Shown: positions 1 to 10,511 of the stretch, one piece after another
Position numbering within the stretch: the first letter of the stretch is position 1
Layout: the number at the start of each line of letters is the position of its first letter
From: Nitratireductor sp.
GTDB lineage: Bacteria; Pseudomonadota; Alphaproteobacteria; Rhizobiales; Rhizobiaceae
NCBI GenBank assembly: GCA_020441665.1
Contig: JAGRLT010000124.1
Span: forward strand, 1 to 37,205
DNA length: 37,205 nt
Direction of reading: 5' to 3'
The notes under the pieces: generated by a model
Seen by the model: the letters and a program-made list of their open reading frames with translations, nothing else
What the model was told of the DNA's origin: nothing
Database searches by the model: none
Program-made: the position numbers and the translations under genes

Positions 1-43
1 CTCGACCTTTCGGCGTCAAACGGGCATTCTTGTGGATGTTCAT
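1..43 (-). CDS. IS481-family transposase, N-terminal 14 residues (cut by window edge)
   Basis: The minus strand has an AGGAGAGG ribosome-binding site followed by ATG at 43 and the residues MNIHKNARLTPKGR. This matches the common opening of IS481-family transposases (MN-HKNARLT). These proteins are normally about 300-350 residues with an N-terminal helix-turn-helix and a DDE integrase core, all of which would lie to the left of the window. Whether the gene is intact cannot be judged. Confidence 0.65.
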   Translation of the reverse strand, partial: MNIHKNARLTPKGR

Positions 44-127
44 TCGGTCCCTCTCCTGATGGCTGATCGTTTCGCAACTTCAGCTTTTCAGAATGGGATC
101 GAGTGAACAACCTATTGAGAAATCACA
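1..127 (-). mobile_element. Partial IS481-family insertion sequence, left part only
   Basis: Read on the minus strand, the element appears to begin with TGTGATTTCTCAATAGGTTG at position 127, runs through an untranslated leader and enters a transposase start at 43. IS481-family ends typically start with TGT. The base outside the end is followed by TCTAGG (128-133), which fits the NCTAGN target used by IS481 of Bordetella. The rest of the element lies beyond the window, so neither the second terminal repeat nor the target duplication can be confirmed. The insertion is a few bases downstream of the histidine kinase stop codon and leaves that gene intact. Confidence 0.62.
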
Positions 128-135
128 TCTAGGCC

Positions 136-3100
136 TTATTCCGCCGCCATCGAAGGCAGGCTGACATGCGTCAGGATGGAGCGCAGCGCGGCCGGTTTGA
201 GCGGCTTGTTGAGCACGAGGACGCCGGCGGCCTCGGCGCGTTTCTTGAGTTCGCCGCTGCGGTCGGCGGTAATCAGCACGGCCGGCAGTTTGCAATCGAG
301 GGTCCGGCGCAATCCGTCGATCGCGTCGAGCCCGTTCTCATGATCGAGGTGATAGTCGACCAGCGCCGCATCGGGTTGCCACGATCCGCCCACAAGCGCG
401 ATCGCCTCCTCAAGCGAGCCGGCGGTTTCGACCGCGCAGCCCCATTGTTCCAGCAGGCCGCGCATGCCGTCCAGTATGCTGGGCTCGTTGTCGATGCACA
501 AAACCCTGGTGCCGGCAAGCGAGCGCAGCACTTCCGGTACCGGGCTGTGCTTCCTGACCCGCGGATACTTGCTCGCGGTACGCGGCACCGAAAGCGTGAA
601 CAAGGTTCCCTTTCCAGGTTGTGAGCGCACCGTCACCCGATGGCCCAGCACGGCGGCGATGCGCTCGACGATCGACAGGCCGAGGCCAAGGCCCGGCGCC
701 AGTCTCGCGCCCGATTCCAGCCGTTCGAATTCCTTGAAGATCGCCGCTTCCTCCTCCTTGGCGATGCCGATCCCGGTGTCGCCGACCTCGATCAGCGCCT
801 GATCTCCGAGGCGCCGGCAGCCGACCAGCACCTTGCCGCTGCTGGTATATTTGATCGCGTTGGAAACCAGGTTCTGCAGCAGCCGCCTCAGATAGGCCGG
901 ATCGGACCGCACCCAGAGCGAGGTCGGCACGATGCGGAAGTCGAGCCGCTTTTCGTCCGCCATCGGCTTGAACTCGATTTCGATCTGGTCGAACAGGCGT
1001 TGCAGCGCGAAACCGGAAATCGACAGCTTGTGGGTGTTGGTATCGAGCTTCGAGATGACCAGTACCGAGCCGAGGATTTCCTCGACCGATTCCAGCGAGC
1101 GCGAGATGTTGTTGCCGAGTTCGGCGACCGGATTGCCGGCGGATTTTTCCAGCAAGGTCGAGGTGTAGAGCCGCGCCGCGTTGAGCGGTTGCAGCAGGTC
1201 GTGGCCGGCGGCTGCGAGAAAACGGGTCTTCGATTCATTGGCGAGATCGGCCTCGCGGGTCGCCTGCTCCAACTGGCTGTTGGCCTTGACGAGATCGCGG
1301 GTCCGCTCGGCAACCCGTTTTTCCAGGCTCTCATTGGCGTCCTTGAGCGCCTCGGCGAACATCATCCGCTCGGTGACGTCGTTCCAGGCGATGACCAGGC
1401 CGCCATCGGGCATCGGGCTCGAGCGGATTTCGAGAATGCGTTCGAGCCGCGGCAGCGTCAGGCCCCAGCTCTGGCGGGTTTCGAGGAGCCGCTCCTCCAG
1501 GTCGTCGAACCGCGTGTCGCCCGAGCCGGACCAGTGCCGGGCGACGATTTCCTCGACGATGGTGGACAGGGGGGTTCCCGCCTGGCCGACGCCTTCCGGC
1601 AGATTGAGCAGGCGGCGGAACTGCTTGTTCCAGAACGACAGCCGGTTCTGGGCGTCGAACACCGTGATCCCCTGGTCGAGCTGGTCGAAGGCGGTGCGCA
1701 GGATCGACTGGTTGTACTGGATCGCCGCGGTCGCCTCGTCGAACAATTGCAGATTGGCGGTCGAGGTTTCCTCATAGCGTTGCAGCAGCAGCGAGTGGAC
1801 GAGCCGCGACGAGGACGAGCCGATGGCGCTGGCCAGCGTTTCCTCGGAAAAGCGGATGAGGCCCTGGCTTGCCGGCTCGCGATGCTGCGCCTTGTAGCCG
1901 GCCTCCTGCCAGTAGCGGTCGAAGGCGCGCTTGGCGCGGTTGCGGCCGAGATAGCGCGCGAGCGTCGTGCTGATCTGGCCGACGGTGACGATGCCGCCGC
2001 CATGGGTCGCATCGAAATGCTGGCCGGGCCGGAAGGCGACGAAGACATTGGCCTGATGGTCCTCGAGCGCCGACGGCCGGTGGGTGAGCGAACCGAGAAC
2101 GAGCCCGATCGTGTTGAAGGACAGGCTCCACAGCACGCCGGCGGCGAGCGGCGACAGGTCGAGATCGATGAACCGCTCGGGATAGAACATTTTTAGGCCC
2201 AGCAGCGTGCCGTCGGGCGAGAGCGTCGGCAGCAGCAGCAGATAGGCCCAGACCGCCAGGCCGATGACCATGCCGGTGATCGCGCCGCGGGCATTGGCGC
2301 CGCGCCAGAACAGGCCGCCGAAGAAGGCCGGCGCCAATTGCGCCGCCGCCGCGAACGAGACCACGCCGATCGAGGCCAGCGCCTGCGAATTGTCGGCCGA
2401 TTTGTAATAGGCATAGGCGAGCAGCAGGACGAGGGTGATCGCCGTGCGGCGGATGACGAGAATGCGCTGTTCCATGTCCGTCATGTCGTCGCGCACGTCG
2501 GAGCCGCCGCCGCGCAGATAGATCGGCAGCACCAGATGGTTCGAGATCATGATCGCCAGCGCCACGCAGGCGACGATCACCATGGCCGTGCCGGCTGAAA
2601 GCCCGCCGAGAAAGGCGATGGCCGCGACGACGAGATTGCCGCCTTCCTGCGGCAGCGCCAGCACATAGCGGTCGGCATCGACCGAGCCGCCGAATGTCAG
2701 CAGCCCGGCGATCGCGATCGGCACGACGAACAGGTTGATCAGCACCAGATAGAGCGGAAACAGCCAGCGCGCCTTGCGCATTTCGCGCCCCGAATGGTTT
2801 TCCACCACCGCGACGTGAAACTGCCTCGGCAGCAGCAGGAAGGCGAGCGTGCTCAATACGGTCAGTACCACCGCATTGCTGCTGTCGGTGCCGGTCAGGA
2901 TCTTCTGCATGATCTCCGCATCGTTCTGCGCCTGGCCGATGAGGTCGCCGATGCCGTCGAACATCACCCAGGTGACGAACCCGCCGGTGATCAGGAAGGC
3001 GGCGAGCTTGATCGCCGATTCGACCGAGATCGCCAGCATCAGCCCGTCCTGGTGTTCGGTGGCATCGGCATGCCGCGTGCCGAACAGGATGGCGAAGACG

Positions 3101-3618
3101 GCGAGCAGAACGACGATCAGCAGCGAGAAATCGCCGATCAGCGGAAGCCCGGCCGTGTAGTCGAGATCGCTGCTGGCGATCAGTTGCGACAGCGAGGCGG
3201 AAACCGCCTTCAGTTGCAGCGCGATATAGGGGATCGAGCCGATGACACAGATGATGGTGGCGACCGCCGCGACCCGCACGCTCTTGCCGTACCGGGCGCC
3301 GAGAAAGTCCGCGACCGAGGTGATGCGCTGCTGCTTCGACAGGCTGACGATCTTCTTGACGATGGGAAAGCCCGCCGTCATCACCAGGATCGGTCCGACA
3401 TAGATGGCGAAGAAGCTCAGCCCGCTCGACGCCGCCAGCCCGACCGAGCCGAAGAACGTCCAGCTTGTGCAATAGATCGCGAGTGCGAGCGGATAGATGA
3501 AGGTGCGCGAACGGCCAGCCGCCGCCGGCCGGTGGGTATCGCCGAACCGCGCCACCACAAACAGCAGGACGAGGTAGCCGATGGCAAGCGTCGCCACCAG
3601 GAAGGGATGCATCGTCAT
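136..3618 (-). CDS. Hybrid sensor histidine kinase/response regulator with sodium:solute symporter-like sensor
   Basis: This 1160-residue inner-membrane protein couples a transporter-like sensor to a complete phosphorelay module. Residues 1 to about 500 form a string of hydrophobic helices resembling the SSF (PutP-like) fold. A PAS-like region follows near 650-760, then a short coiled coil, a HisKA domain with phospho-acceptor His806 (in GHDLLQPL), an HATPase domain with the N-box SNAIKYT and glycine-rich [10 protein letters not shown], and a C-terminal receiver with Asp1088 (in LVDYHLD) and a KPLKP lysine loop. The plan recalls CbrA and the ErcS'/NahK-type kinases, but with an attached receiver. 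The start at 3618 (MTMHPF) has a GA-rich leader. No dedicated output regulator is adjacent, so the partner is unknown. An IS481-type element sits just past its stop. The ligand is not predictable from the sequence. Confidence 0.9.
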   Translation of the reverse strand: MTMHPFLVATLAIGYLVLLFVVARFGDTHRPAAAGRSRTFIYPLALAIYCTSWTFFGSVGLAASSGLSFFAIYVGPILVMTAGFPIVKKIVSLSKQQRITSVADFLGARYGKSVRVAAVATIICVIGSIPYIALQLKAVSASLSQLIASSDLDYTAGLPLIGDFSLLIVVLLAVFAILFGTRHADATEHQDGLMLAISVESAIKLAAFLITGGFVTWVMFDGIGDLIGQAQNDAEIMQKILTGTDSSNAVVLTVLSTLAFLLLPRQFHVAVVENHSGREMRKARWLFPLYLVLINLFVVPIAIAGLLTFGGSVDADRYVLALPQEGGNLVVAAIAFLGGLSAGTAMVIVACVALAIMISNHLVLPIYLRGGGSDVRDDMTDMEQRILVIRRTAITLVLLLAYAYYKSADNSQALASIGVVSFAAAAQLAPAFFGGLFWRGANARGAITGMVIGLAVWAYLLLLPTLSPDGTLLGLKMFYPERFIDLDLSPLAAGVLWSLSFNTIGLVLGSLTHRPSALEDHQANVFVAFRPGQHFDATHGGGIVTVGQISTTLARYLGRNRAKRAFDRYWQEAGYKAQHREPASQGLIRFSEETLASAIGSSSSRLVHSLLLQRYEETSTANLQLFDEATAAIQYNQSILRTAFDQLDQGITVFDAQNRLSFWNKQFRRLLNLPEGVGQAGTPLSTIVEEIVARHWSGSGDTRFDDLEERLLETRQSWGLTLPRLERILEIRSSPMPDGGLVIAWNDVTERMMFAEALKDANESLEKRVAERTRDLVKANSQLEQATREADLANESKTRFLAAAGHDLLQPLNAARLYTSTLLEKSAGNPVAELGNNISRSLESVEEILGSVLVISKLDTNTHKLSISGFALQRLFDQIEIEFKPMADEKRLDFRIVPTSLWVRSDPAYLRRLLQNLVSNAIKYTSSGKVLVGCRRLGDQALIEVGDTGIGIAKEEEAAIFKEFERLESGARLAPGLGLGLSIVERIAAVLGHRVTVRSQPGKGTLFTLSVPRTASKYPRVRKHSPVPEVLRSLAGTRVLCIDNEPSILDGMRGLLEQWGCAVETAGSLEEAIALVGGSWQPDAALVDYHLDHENGLDAIDGLRRTLDCKLPAVLITADRSGELKKRAEAAGVLVLNKPLKPAALRSILTHVSLPSMAAE

Positions 3619-3880
3619 CCCGTCTCGTCCTCATGCCCTGCCGTGCAGCCTGTCCGGTTGCCTGATCGGTTCATCTTTCCTCCCGGCTGGAATTTACGGC
3701 CAGCAGCGACGGCCCGCAAGCGCTTCAGCGCCGGCGGCGCGGCACCCGCTCAAAAATCCGCTTAACCTGGGGTTAACCATCTGTTACGTCGGCCTGGCAA
3801 TTGGAACACGCACCGCTGGCGCCGAACGGCCCGGCTACGCAGCGTTTGGCCCCCGGCAACGGCGCGAAAAAGGAAAAGCC
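3619..3880. other. Divergent intergenic region between the hybrid kinase and mscL
   Basis: This 262-bp stretch should carry the promoters of both divergent genes. I see a GGGGTTAACC inverted repeat near 3770 but no unambiguous promoter or operator, and no credible gene. Confidence 0.5.
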
Positions 3881-4303
3881 ATGATTCAGGAATTCAAGAA
3901 GTTCATTCTGCGCGGCAATGTGATGGACCTCGCCGTCGGCGTCATCATCGGTGCGGCGTTCGGCGCCATTACCTCATCGCTGGTCGATGACGTGCTCATG
4001 CCGATTATCGGCGCCCTGTTCGGCGGCCTCGATTTTTCCAATTATTTCGCGCCGCTTGGCTCCGATGTCACGGCTTCGACCCTGGAGGCCGCCAAGGAGC
4101 AGGGCGCGGTTCTCGCTTATGGCAGTTTCATCACCGCCGTCATCAACTTCCTGATCATCGGCTTCATCGTCTTCCTGATGGTCAAGGCGGTCAACCGTCT
4201 GACGGTCGGGGAAGAGGAGGAACCCGCCGCGCCGCCCGCGCCGACCAAGGATCAGGTGCTGCTCGAGGAAATCCGCGACGCGATCCGGGCGGGCAGGAAG
4301 TAG
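3881..4303 (+). CDS. mscL: Large-conductance mechanosensitive channel MscL
   Basis: This 140-residue inner-membrane channel opens under membrane tension and releases solutes during osmotic downshock. The N-terminal amphipathic helix ([12 protein letters not shown]) leads into a first transmembrane segment rich in Gly and Ala (about residues 14-45), a periplasmic loop, a second transmembrane segment (about 78-103, with [15 protein letters not shown]) and a charged C-terminal bundle helix ([12 protein letters not shown]). The length is typical of the family, which works as a pentamer. The ATG at 3881 is preceded by AAAAAGGAAAAG, which makes it a better start than the much longer upstream in-frame extension. 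It stands alone, divergent from the kinase. Confidence 0.97.
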   Translation: MIQEFKKFILRGNVMDLAVGVIIGAAFGAITSSLVDDVLMPIIGALFGGLDFSNYFAPLGSDVTASTLEAAKEQGAVLAYGSFITAVINFLIIGFIVFLMVKAVNRLTVGEEEEPAAPPAPTKDQVLLEEIRDAIRAGRK

Positions 4304-4497
4304 CGGCCAGAAGGGGCCCGGCCGGCGCGGCGGCATGCCGGCGCGCCACTGTCTTCCGCAACCCGTGTACGGGTTTTGTACGGTAAGTGGCTGCAAAATC
4401 CTGCAACGCTGTCGCAGGTTTTGCCAGATCGCGTCCTGATCGCTGCTCGCGACCGCTATTCATCACATTGAAATTATTGAGAAAAGAATAAGCCAGC

Positions 4498-4572
<75 letters not shown>

Positions 4573-4788
4573 ATGGGCTTGCGGAAGATGCGGTCGCCCG
4601 TGAAAGGGCGTCCGGCCGGTATCCGCCACAGGGTCTGAACCGGGCCTTGCCGATTGCGAAACCGGGTGCCTTCTGCCATATGCCCTTGGGTGTTGCAAGC
4701 GCAGAATGTGGCGGTTTCGATCCGCCGTCCTGTGCCTTGCAGGCGGGCATGGGACGGCGCCGCGGACAGCATTGACAGGATATCGGCC

Positions 4789-4992
4789 ATGAAAGGCAAG
4801 CCCGATCCGGGCGGCAGGAAGGACGATCCGCGCAAGCAGGCGCTGCGGGCCAATCTGATGCGCCGCAAGCAGCAGCAGCGCGGGCTTGGCGCCGATACCG
4901 GCGACCGGCAGGAGGCCGGCCGGGCCAAGTTGCGCGATGACGCGCTCAAGCCGGACGATCGGCCGTTAACCCCGCGCAAACCATCTGCTTGA
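4789..4992 (+). CDS. Small conserved hypothetical protein upstream of murA
   Basis: This 67-residue, highly charged protein is rich in Lys, Arg, Asp and Pro, with the central motif LRANLMRRKQQQRGL. It has no signal peptide, membrane segment or recognised domain. Short basic proteins with an LRxNLxRRKxQxR-type core are often found just before murA in rhizobia, which is my main reason for accepting it. The ATG at 4789 follows TTGACAGGATATCGGCC. The preceding 216 bp after tRNA-Thr contain nothing else I can support. Its function is unknown; the composition suggests a disordered, possibly nucleic-acid-binding peptide, but that is a guess. Confidence 0.68.
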   Translation: MKGKPDPGGRKDDPRKQALRANLMRRKQQQRGLGADTGDRQEAGRAKLRDDALKPDDRPLTPRKPSA

Positions 4993-5217
4993 AGCGATGA
5001 TGGAAACGGTCTAAGACCCGGCATCTTCCAAGGGGCGCGGATCGGCGGGGTGGCATTTTCAGCAATGGCCATGCTCTGACCGTATGGGTTTGCCCAAATG
5101 CGCGCCGTGCTGCTCAAGCCCATGGCGGAGCGCCTTGCGGGTTGGTACGCCACGGCGGCACGCGACGGGCAGGCCCTTGGGTAAATGGCGGCGGCAGGAA
5201 CAGACAGGACGGACTTG

Positions 5218-6507
5218 ATGGACAGCATTCGCGTAGTCGGCGGCAACCGCCTCAACGGAACCATTCCGATTTCCGGCGCCAAGAACGCCGCCCTGCCGCT
5301 GATGATCGCGTCGCTGCTCACCGAGGAGGAACTGATCCTCGAAAACGTGCCGCATCTGGCCGACGTGGAATCGCTCATCCGCATCCTGACCAATCACGGC
5401 GTCGACTATCACGTTGCCGGCAAGCGCCGCGCCCACGCCAACCAGCAGGGCCGCAACATCGCCTTCCGGGCGGCCGAAATCGTCGACACAACCGCGCCTT
5501 ATGAACTGGTCTCGAAAATGCGGGCGAGCTTCTGGGTCATCGGCCCGCTTCTGGCCCGCATGCACAAGGCACGGGTCTCGCTTCCCGGCGGCTGCGCCAT
5601 CGGCACCAGGCCCGTCGACCTGTTCATCGCGAGTCTCGAAGCCATGGGTGCCGCCATCGACATCGACCACGGCTATGCGGTGGCGTCCGCCCCCGGCGGA
5701 TTGAAGGGAGCCGATTTCACCTTCGCCAAGGTCTCGGTCGGCGCCACGCATGTCGCCATGATGGCGGCAACGCTCGCCAGGGGAAAAACCGTGCTGCGCA
5801 ATGCCGCCCGCGAGCCCGAAGTGGTCGATCTCGCCAATTGCCTGACTGCCATGGGCGCCAGGATTTCGGGCGCCGGCACCGGCACGATCACCATCGAGGG
5901 CGTCGAGGCCCTGCACGGTGCCCGTCACCGCGTCCTGCCCGACCGCATCGAGACCGGAACCTATGCCATGGCGGTGGCGATGACCGGCGGCGAGGTGCTG
6001 CTTCAGGATGCGGAGGCCGCGCTGCTGCAGAACGCGCTCGATGTCCTGATCAAGGCCGGTGTCGAGGTCGAGGAAAGAAATGACGGCCTGCGGATCGCCC
6101 GCAACGGGGCGGCCATCCGGCCGGTCAACATCGTCACCGAGCCCTTTCCGGGCTTCCCGACCGATTTGCAGGCGCAATTCATGGCGTTGATGACCCAGGC
6201 CGAGGGCGACAGCATCATCCGCGAGACGATCTTCGAAAACCGCTTCATGCACGTTCAGGAACTGGCCCGCCTCGGCGCGAGGATCGGTCTCGACGGCCAG
6301 ACCGCGACGGTGCACGGGCCGAGCCGCCTGTGTGGCGCCCAGGTGATGGCGACCGATCTGAGGGCGTCGGTCTCCCTCGTCATGGCCGGGCTGGCGGCGG
6401 AAGGCGAGACGATGATCACCCGCGTCTATCACCTCGATCGCGGCTTCGAACACCTTGAACAGAAACTGTCGGCCTGCGGCGCCGATATCCAGCGCCTTTC
6501 GCATTGA
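5218..6507 (+). CDS. murA: UDP-N-acetylglucosamine 1-carboxyvinyltransferase MurA
   Basis: MurA transfers enolpyruvate from phosphoenolpyruvate to UDP-GlcNAc, the first committed step of peptidoglycan synthesis in the cytoplasm. The 429-residue product shows the family opening ([20 protein letters not shown]), the conserved Lys-Asn pair and the catalytic cysteine Cys126 in [11 protein letters not shown]. This is the residue alkylated by fosfomycin, so the enzyme should be of the sensitive Cys type. The later FPTDLQAQ and [15 protein letters not shown] motifs are also present. The ATG at 5218 gives the standard length; an upstream in-frame ATG adds 11 poorly conserved residues. It leads a run of genes in one direction through yacG. 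Confidence 0.97.
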   Translation: MDSIRVVGGNRLNGTIPISGAKNAALPLMIASLLTEEELILENVPHLADVESLIRILTNHGVDYHVAGKRRAHANQQGRNIAFRAAEIVDTTAPYELVSKMRASFWVIGPLLARMHKARVSLPGGCAIGTRPVDLFIASLEAMGAAIDIDHGYAVASAPGGLKGADFTFAKVSVGATHVAMMAATLARGKTVLRNAAREPEVVDLANCLTAMGARISGAGTGTITIEGVEALHGARHRVLPDRIETGTYAMAVAMTGGEVLLQDAEAALLQNALDVLIKAGVEVEERNDGLRIARNGAAIRPVNIVTEPFPGFPTDLQAQFMALMTQAEGDSIIRETIFENRFMHVQELARLGARIGLDGQTATVHGPSRLCGAQVMATDLRASVSLVMAGLAAEGETMITRVYHLDRGFEHLEQKLSACGADIQRLSH

Positions 6508-6631
6508 TCGAGCCCGGACTGCGGCGGCAAGCCGTCTTGCAATTCGGCCGAAAGCTTTCTACCTGCTGCGGCAATGGGCGCGGGACAGGGCGCCGTTAAC
6601 TGGCGGACACACGCCCCGGTAGGCATATGCG

Positions 6632-7060
6632 ATGACGGAAAAACGCATCAAGCTGGTCGCGATGGACTCAGAAGACCTCGCCATTCTGGCCGCCCATTGC
6701 CAGGACGCGGTGCTGAAGGTACGCGACATCCGCTTCCTGCCGTCGGAAAGCCGTTTCTTCGTCGAACTCAACCGCTTCGTCTGGGAACAGGGCGCAAAGC
6801 GCAGGGAGCGCCGCCGCGCGGTGCTGCACTTCGAGCACGTCAAGGGCGCCCGCGCCCAGGGCATCAACCAGCGCGACCGCGACCAGGTATTGTCGCTGCT
6901 GACCCTCCTGTTTACCGAAAAGGAGGCGCCGGCCGGCACCATCGAACTGGTCTTTTCCGGCGATTTCCAGATCCGGCTCGATGTCGAATGCGTCGAAGCG
7001 CAACTGACCGATCTCAGGGCCTCCTGGGAGGCGTCCTCCGTGCCCCGGCACGAAACCTGA
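6632..7060 (+). CDS. DUF2948 family protein
   Basis: This 142-residue soluble protein opens with KLVAMDSEDLAILAAHCQDAV and contains RFLPSESRFFVELNRFVWE, both characteristic of the DUF2948 family of alphaproteobacteria. No catalytic motif is evident. It lies between murA and hisD, a position kept across many Hyphomicrobiales, 124 bp after murA and only 23 bp before hisD, so it is probably cotranscribed with hisD. Its function is unknown and conservation of position is the only hint. The start ATG at 6632 yields the full family N-terminus. Confidence 0.9.
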   Translation: MTEKRIKLVAMDSEDLAILAAHCQDAVLKVRDIRFLPSESRFFVELNRFVWEQGAKRRERRRAVLHFEHVKGARAQGINQRDRDQVLSLLTLLFTEKEAPAGTIELVFSGDFQIRLDVECVEAQLTDLRASWEASSVPRHET

Positions 7061-7083
7061 CTTTCACCTTTGGAGATTTGCCC

Positions 7084-8376
7084 GTGGCCCAGCGGCTAGA
7101 CCTTTCCAGTCCCCGTTTCGAGCAGCAATTTGCCGCCGTCCTGGCGTCGAAGCGCGAACAGGCAGCCGATGTGGATGCGACGGTTGCGGCGATCCTGGCC
7201 GACATCCGCAAGCGCGGCGATGCCGCACTGTGCGAATATACCGCCCGGTTCGATCGTCTCGACCTTGCGCCCGAGGGCTTGCGCTTTTCCGCCGCCGAGA
7301 TCGAGCGGGCGTTGAGCGCCGTCAGCGCTGCCGATCTCGAAGCGCTGACGCTGGCGCGCGACCGCATCCGCGCCCATCATGAAAAGCAGATGCCGCAGGA
7401 CCACCGCTACACCGACCCGATCGGCGTCGAACTGGGATCGCGCTGGACGGCGATCGAGGCGGTCGGGCTCTACGTTCCGGGCGGCACGGCGAGCTATCCA
7501 AGCTCCGTGCTGATGAACGCCGTTCCGGCCAGGGTCGCCGGCGTCGACCGCATCGTCATGGTGGTGCCGACGCCCGATGGCAGGATCAATCCGCTCGTCC
7601 TGGCGGCCGCAAGCCTTGCCGGCGTCGACGAGATCTACCGCGTCGGCGGCGCCCAGGCGGTCGGCGCCCTTGCCTACGGCACCGCGACGATCGCGCCGGT
7701 CGCCAAGGTGGTCGGTCCCGGCAATGCCTATGTGGCGGCGGCCAAGCGCCAGGTTTTCGGCACGATCGGCATCGACATGATCGCCGGTCCCTCCGAGGTG
7801 CTGATCGTCGCCGACAAGGACAACAATCCCGACTGGATCGCCGCCGACCTGCTCGCCCAGGCCGAGCATGACGTCTCCGCCCAGTCGATCCTGATCACCG
7901 ACAGCGCGGCGCTCGCCGATGCGGTCGAGGCCGCCGTCGAACGCCATCTGGCGACCCTGCCTCGGGCGGAGATCGCCGGCGCGAGCTGGCGCGATTTCGG
8001 CGTCGTCATCACCGTGCCCGGACTTTCCCAGGCGCTGCCGCTGGTCAATCGGCTCGCCGCCGAGCATCTCGAGATCGCCACCGCAGATCCCGAAGCCTTC
8101 CTTGACGGCGTGCGTAATGCCGGCGCGGTCTTTCTCGGCGCCCACACGCCCGAGGCGGTCGGCGACTATGTCGGCGGTTCCAACCACGTCCTGCCGACGG
8201 CCCGCTCGGCGCGGTTTTCCTCGGGTCTTTCGGTGCTCGATTTCGTCAAGCGCACCTCGATCCTCAAATGCGGCCCCGACCAGCTTGCCGCCATCGGCCC
8301 GGCAGCGGTGACGCTTGCCGAAGCCGAAGGATTGCAAGCCCATGCCAGGTCTGTTTCAATTCGCATGAATCGTTGA
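7084..8376 (+). CDS. hisD: Histidinol dehydrogenase HisD
   Basis: HisD oxidises L-histidinol to L-histidine in two NAD-dependent steps, ending histidine biosynthesis. The 430-residue protein has the usual length and motifs: YVPGGTASYPSSVLMN, the nucleotide-site region VGPGNAYVAAAKRQVFG, IDMIAGPSEVLI, zinc-site residues in LAQAEHDVSAQ and the Glu-His pair of LAAEHLEI that acts as the catalytic base. I chose the GTG at 7084 because it follows TTTGGAGATTTGCCC and gives the standard N-terminus; the open frame extends far upstream across DUF2948 without family similarity. It stands away from other his genes, as is common in rhizobia. Confidence 0.96.
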   Translation: MAQRLDLSSPRFEQQFAAVLASKREQAADVDATVAAILADIRKRGDAALCEYTARFDRLDLAPEGLRFSAAEIERALSAVSAADLEALTLARDRIRAHHEKQMPQDHRYTDPIGVELGSRWTAIEAVGLYVPGGTASYPSSVLMNAVPARVAGVDRIVMVVPTPDGRINPLVLAAASLAGVDEIYRVGGAQAVGALAYGTATIAPVAKVVGPGNAYVAAAKRQVFGTIGIDMIAGPSEVLIVADKDNNPDWIAADLLAQAEHDVSAQSILITDSAALADAVEAAVERHLATLPRAEIAGASWRDFGVVITVPGLSQALPLVNRLAAEHLEIATADPEAFLDGVRNAGAVFLGAHTPEAVGDYVGGSNHVLPTARSARFSSGLSVLDFVKRTSILKCGPDQLAAIGPAAVTLAEAEGLQAHARSVSIRMNR

Positions 8377-8470
8377 TACATGAGGGCGGCGGAACCCTCC
8401 GTTCCGCCTCCGTCGTTCCCGTCCCTGGCCGTTTGCCGCCTCTCCACATCAATCCCGAACCGCACCGCCC

Positions 8471-8956
8471 ATGCCCGACACAGCGCAAAACAGGAACCGG
8501 TTGGTCGACGTCGTTCTCGACAGCGCCTCCTTCGGCCGCGCCACCCCCGATGTCGAGCATGAGCGCGCGGTGGCGATCTTCGACCTGATCGAGGAAAATA
8601 CCTTCCTTCCCGACGGCGATGCGGGCGGGCCCTACAAGCTCAACCTGTCGCTCGCCGAAAAACGCCTGGTCTTCAACATCTCCCGTGAAGACGACACGCC
8701 GGTCATCATCCACGTCCTGTCGCTGACGCCGTTCAAGCGGGTCATCAAGGACTACTTCATGATCTGCGAGAGCTACTATGAAGCGATCCGCACCTCCTCG
8801 CCCGCCCAGATCGAGGCGATCGACATGGGCCGGAGGGGCCTGCACAATGAGGGTTCGCAGACCCTGCAGGACCGCCTCAAGGGCAAGATCGAAGTGGATT
8901 TCGACACCGCGCGACGCCTCTTTACCCTGATTTGCGTATTGCATTGGCGCGGATGA
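8471..8956 (+). CDS. UPF0262 family protein
   Basis: This is a 161-residue cytoplasmic protein of an uncharacterised family. The recognised segments include [30 protein letters not shown] and HDEGS-like [15 protein letters not shown]. It is located between hisD and the phosphatase-like gene as in other Hyphomicrobiales. Its last four bases (ATGA) overlap the likely start of the next gene, which suggests translational coupling. No enzymatic motif is visible and the role is unknown. Confidence 0.9.
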   Translation: MPDTAQNRNRLVDVVLDSASFGRATPDVEHERAVAIFDLIEENTFLPDGDAGGPYKLNLSLAEKRLVFNISREDDTPVIIHVLSLTPFKRVIKDYFMICESYYEAIRTSSPAQIEAIDMGRRGLHNEGSQTLQDRLKGKIEVDFDTARRLFTLICVLHWRG

Positions 8957-9447
8957 GCGGTACCGGCGCGAAATCGAAGGGCGACGACAAGAGTGCCGGG
9001 CGGGAGGGCGCGGCGGGTTCGGCTCCGCTGACCTCGGTGCTCTTCGTGTGCACCATGAATTCGATCCGCTCGCCCATGGCCGAGCGCATCCTGAAAGCGC
9101 TGCACGGCCGCCGCCTGTTCTGCGATTCCGCCGGCACCGATGCCGGCGAGGTCGATGGCTTTGCCGTTGCCGTCATGGCCGAGAAGGGTCTCGACATGGC
9201 CAACCACAACGTCAAGACGCTCGAAGACCTCGACGACATCTATTTCGACCTGATCGTCACCCTGTCGCCCCAGGCCCATCACCGCATTCTCGACATGACG
9301 GCGGGCCAGGCGGTCGACATCGAATACTGGCCGACCCTCGACCCTTCGACGGTCGCCGGCAGCCGCGATCAGGTGCTTGCCGCCTATCGCGAGGTGCGCG
9401 ATGCGCTCGAGAAGCGCATCCGCCAGCGTTTCGGCGATTCTAGCTAA
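8953..9447 (+). CDS. Low-molecular-weight protein tyrosine phosphatase-like protein
   Basis: This 164-residue protein belongs to the LMW phosphatase/arsenate reductase fold. The phosphate-binding loop is C33-T-M-N-S-I-R39-S, a CX5R signature close to the start of the fold, and a TLDP segment near residue 135 is a plausible general-acid loop. The first 25 residues are a low-complexity Gly/Ser/Lys extension. I prefer the ATG at 8953, which overlaps the UPF0262 stop as ATGA; an alternative start at 8932 adds seven residues. The substrate is unknown. Position before infA in a core gene cluster argues for a housekeeping role rather than arsenic resistance. Confidence 0.88.
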   Translation: MSGTGAKSKGDDKSAGREGAAGSAPLTSVLFVCTMNSIRSPMAERILKALHGRRLFCDSAGTDAGEVDGFAVAVMAEKGLDMANHNVKTLEDLDDIYFDLIVTLSPQAHHRILDMTAGQAVDIEYWPTLDPSTVAGSRDQVLAAYREVRDALEKRIRQRFGDSS

Positions 9448-9645
9448 CCCTAAAAGGCTGCGAAACGCTGGAAAATGAACGAAAATAAATCGGATTGCGG
9501 CAAGCCGTGGGTGGTTCCCTTTTGGCCGGGTCTGTAATAGGTTCCGCGCGATTTGAAACAGCGCGGGTTTGCGGCAGCATGGCGATACGGGACGGCAGGG
9601 TGCCGACCCCGAACCCGAACCCGGCGCGCAATGAGATGAGGTAGA

Positions 9646-9864
9646 ATGCCCAAAGAGGAAGTCCTTGAATTTCCCGGCGTCGTGACGGAACTCCTGCCCA
9701 ACGCCACCTTCCGCGTCAAACTCGAGAACGATCACGAGATCATCGCCCATACCGCGGGCCGCATGCGCAAGAACCGCATCCGCGTTCTCGCCGGCGACAA
9801 GGTTCTGGTCGAGATGACGCCCTACGATCTGACCAAGGGTCGGATCACCTACCGTTTCAAGTAG
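9646..9864 (+). CDS. infA: Translation initiation factor IF-1
   Basis: IF-1 binds the A site of the 30S subunit during initiation. The 72-residue product is a single S1/OB-fold domain with the family sequence ([50 protein letters not shown]). It is preceded by a GAGATGAGGTAGA leader and by about 200 bp without a gene, which probably holds its own promoter. The following maf start is 11 bp downstream. Confidence 0.98.
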   Translation: MPKEEVLEFPGVVTELLPNATFRVKLENDHEIIAHTAGRMRKNRIRVLAGDKVLVEMTPYDLTKGRITYRFK

Positions 9865-9875
9865 GATTCCAGTCC

Positions 9876-10499
9876 GTGTCGGGCCGGGTCAAGCTCATCC
9901 TGGCATCGGGGTCGCCCCGGCGCCTCCAGCTTCTTCAGCAGGCCGGTATCGAGCCCGACACCCTGTGCCCGGTCGATGCCGACGAAACACCGCACAAGAA
10001 AGAGGCCCCGCGCACCCTGGCCAAGCGGCTGGCGCGTGAAAAGGCTGAACTGGCGATGGAAAAGGCGCAGCGCTTGCCCGAATTGCAGGGCAGCCTCATC
10101 CTGGCCGCCGATACCGTCGTCGCGCTCGGCCGCCGCGTCCTGCCGAAGGCGGAAATGCTCGATCAGGCGTCGAACTGCCTGCGCCTTCTCTCCGGCCGCT
10201 CCCACCGGGTCTATACCGGCATCACGCTCGTCACTCCCAAGGGCGCCCTCCGCCAGCGCCTGGTCGAGACGCGGGTGCGCTTCAAGCGTCTGTCGCGCGA
10301 GGAGATCGAGGCCTATCTCGCTTCCGGCGAATGGCGCGGCAAGGCCGGCGGCTACGCCATTCAGGGGCTTGCCGGTTCGTTTGTCGTCAAGCTGGTCGGC
10401 TCCTACACCAATGTCGTCGGCCTGCCGCTGCAGGAGACCGTCGCCCTGCTGGTCGGCGAGGGCTATCCGGTCCATTTCAACTGGGTCAACCGGGCCTGA
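9876..10499 (+). CDS. maf: Maf-family nucleoside triphosphate pyrophosphatase
   Basis: Maf proteins hydrolyse non-canonical or modified nucleoside triphosphates (dTTP/UTP or methylated GTP types) to monophosphate and pyrophosphate. The 207-residue protein has the N-terminal [14 protein letters not shown] nucleotide-binding signature, [19 protein letters not shown] with the catalytic Asp, and [16 protein letters not shown]. The start is GTG at 9876, 11 bp after infA; no closer ATG gives the family N-terminus. It is tightly packed with infA and yacG, so one transcript is likely. The substrate subtype cannot be set from sequence reading alone. Confidence 0.95.
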   Translation: MSGRVKLILASGSPRRLQLLQQAGIEPDTLCPVDADETPHKKEAPRTLAKRLAREKAELAMEKAQRLPELQGSLILAADTVVALGRRVLPKAEMLDQASNCLRLLSGRSHRVYTGITLVTPKGALRQRLVETRVRFKRLSREEIEAYLASGEWRGKAGGYAIQGLAGSFVVKLVGSYTNVVGLPLQETVALLVGEGYPVHFNWVNRA

Positions 10500-10511
10500 G
10501 GCCGGCGCCGC

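Noticed and set aside
640-2196. 518-codon open frame opposite the hybrid kinase
   Set aside because: It is a shadow frame over HisKA/PAS coding sequence, with Arg/Ala/Gly-dominated composition and no ribosome-binding site.
5059-6504. 481-codon open frame opposite murA
   Set aside because: Antisense shadow of murA. The composition is typical of reverse frames in GC-rich DNA.
7096-8343. 415-codon open frame opposite hisD
   Set aside because: Shadow of hisD with no recognisable domain.
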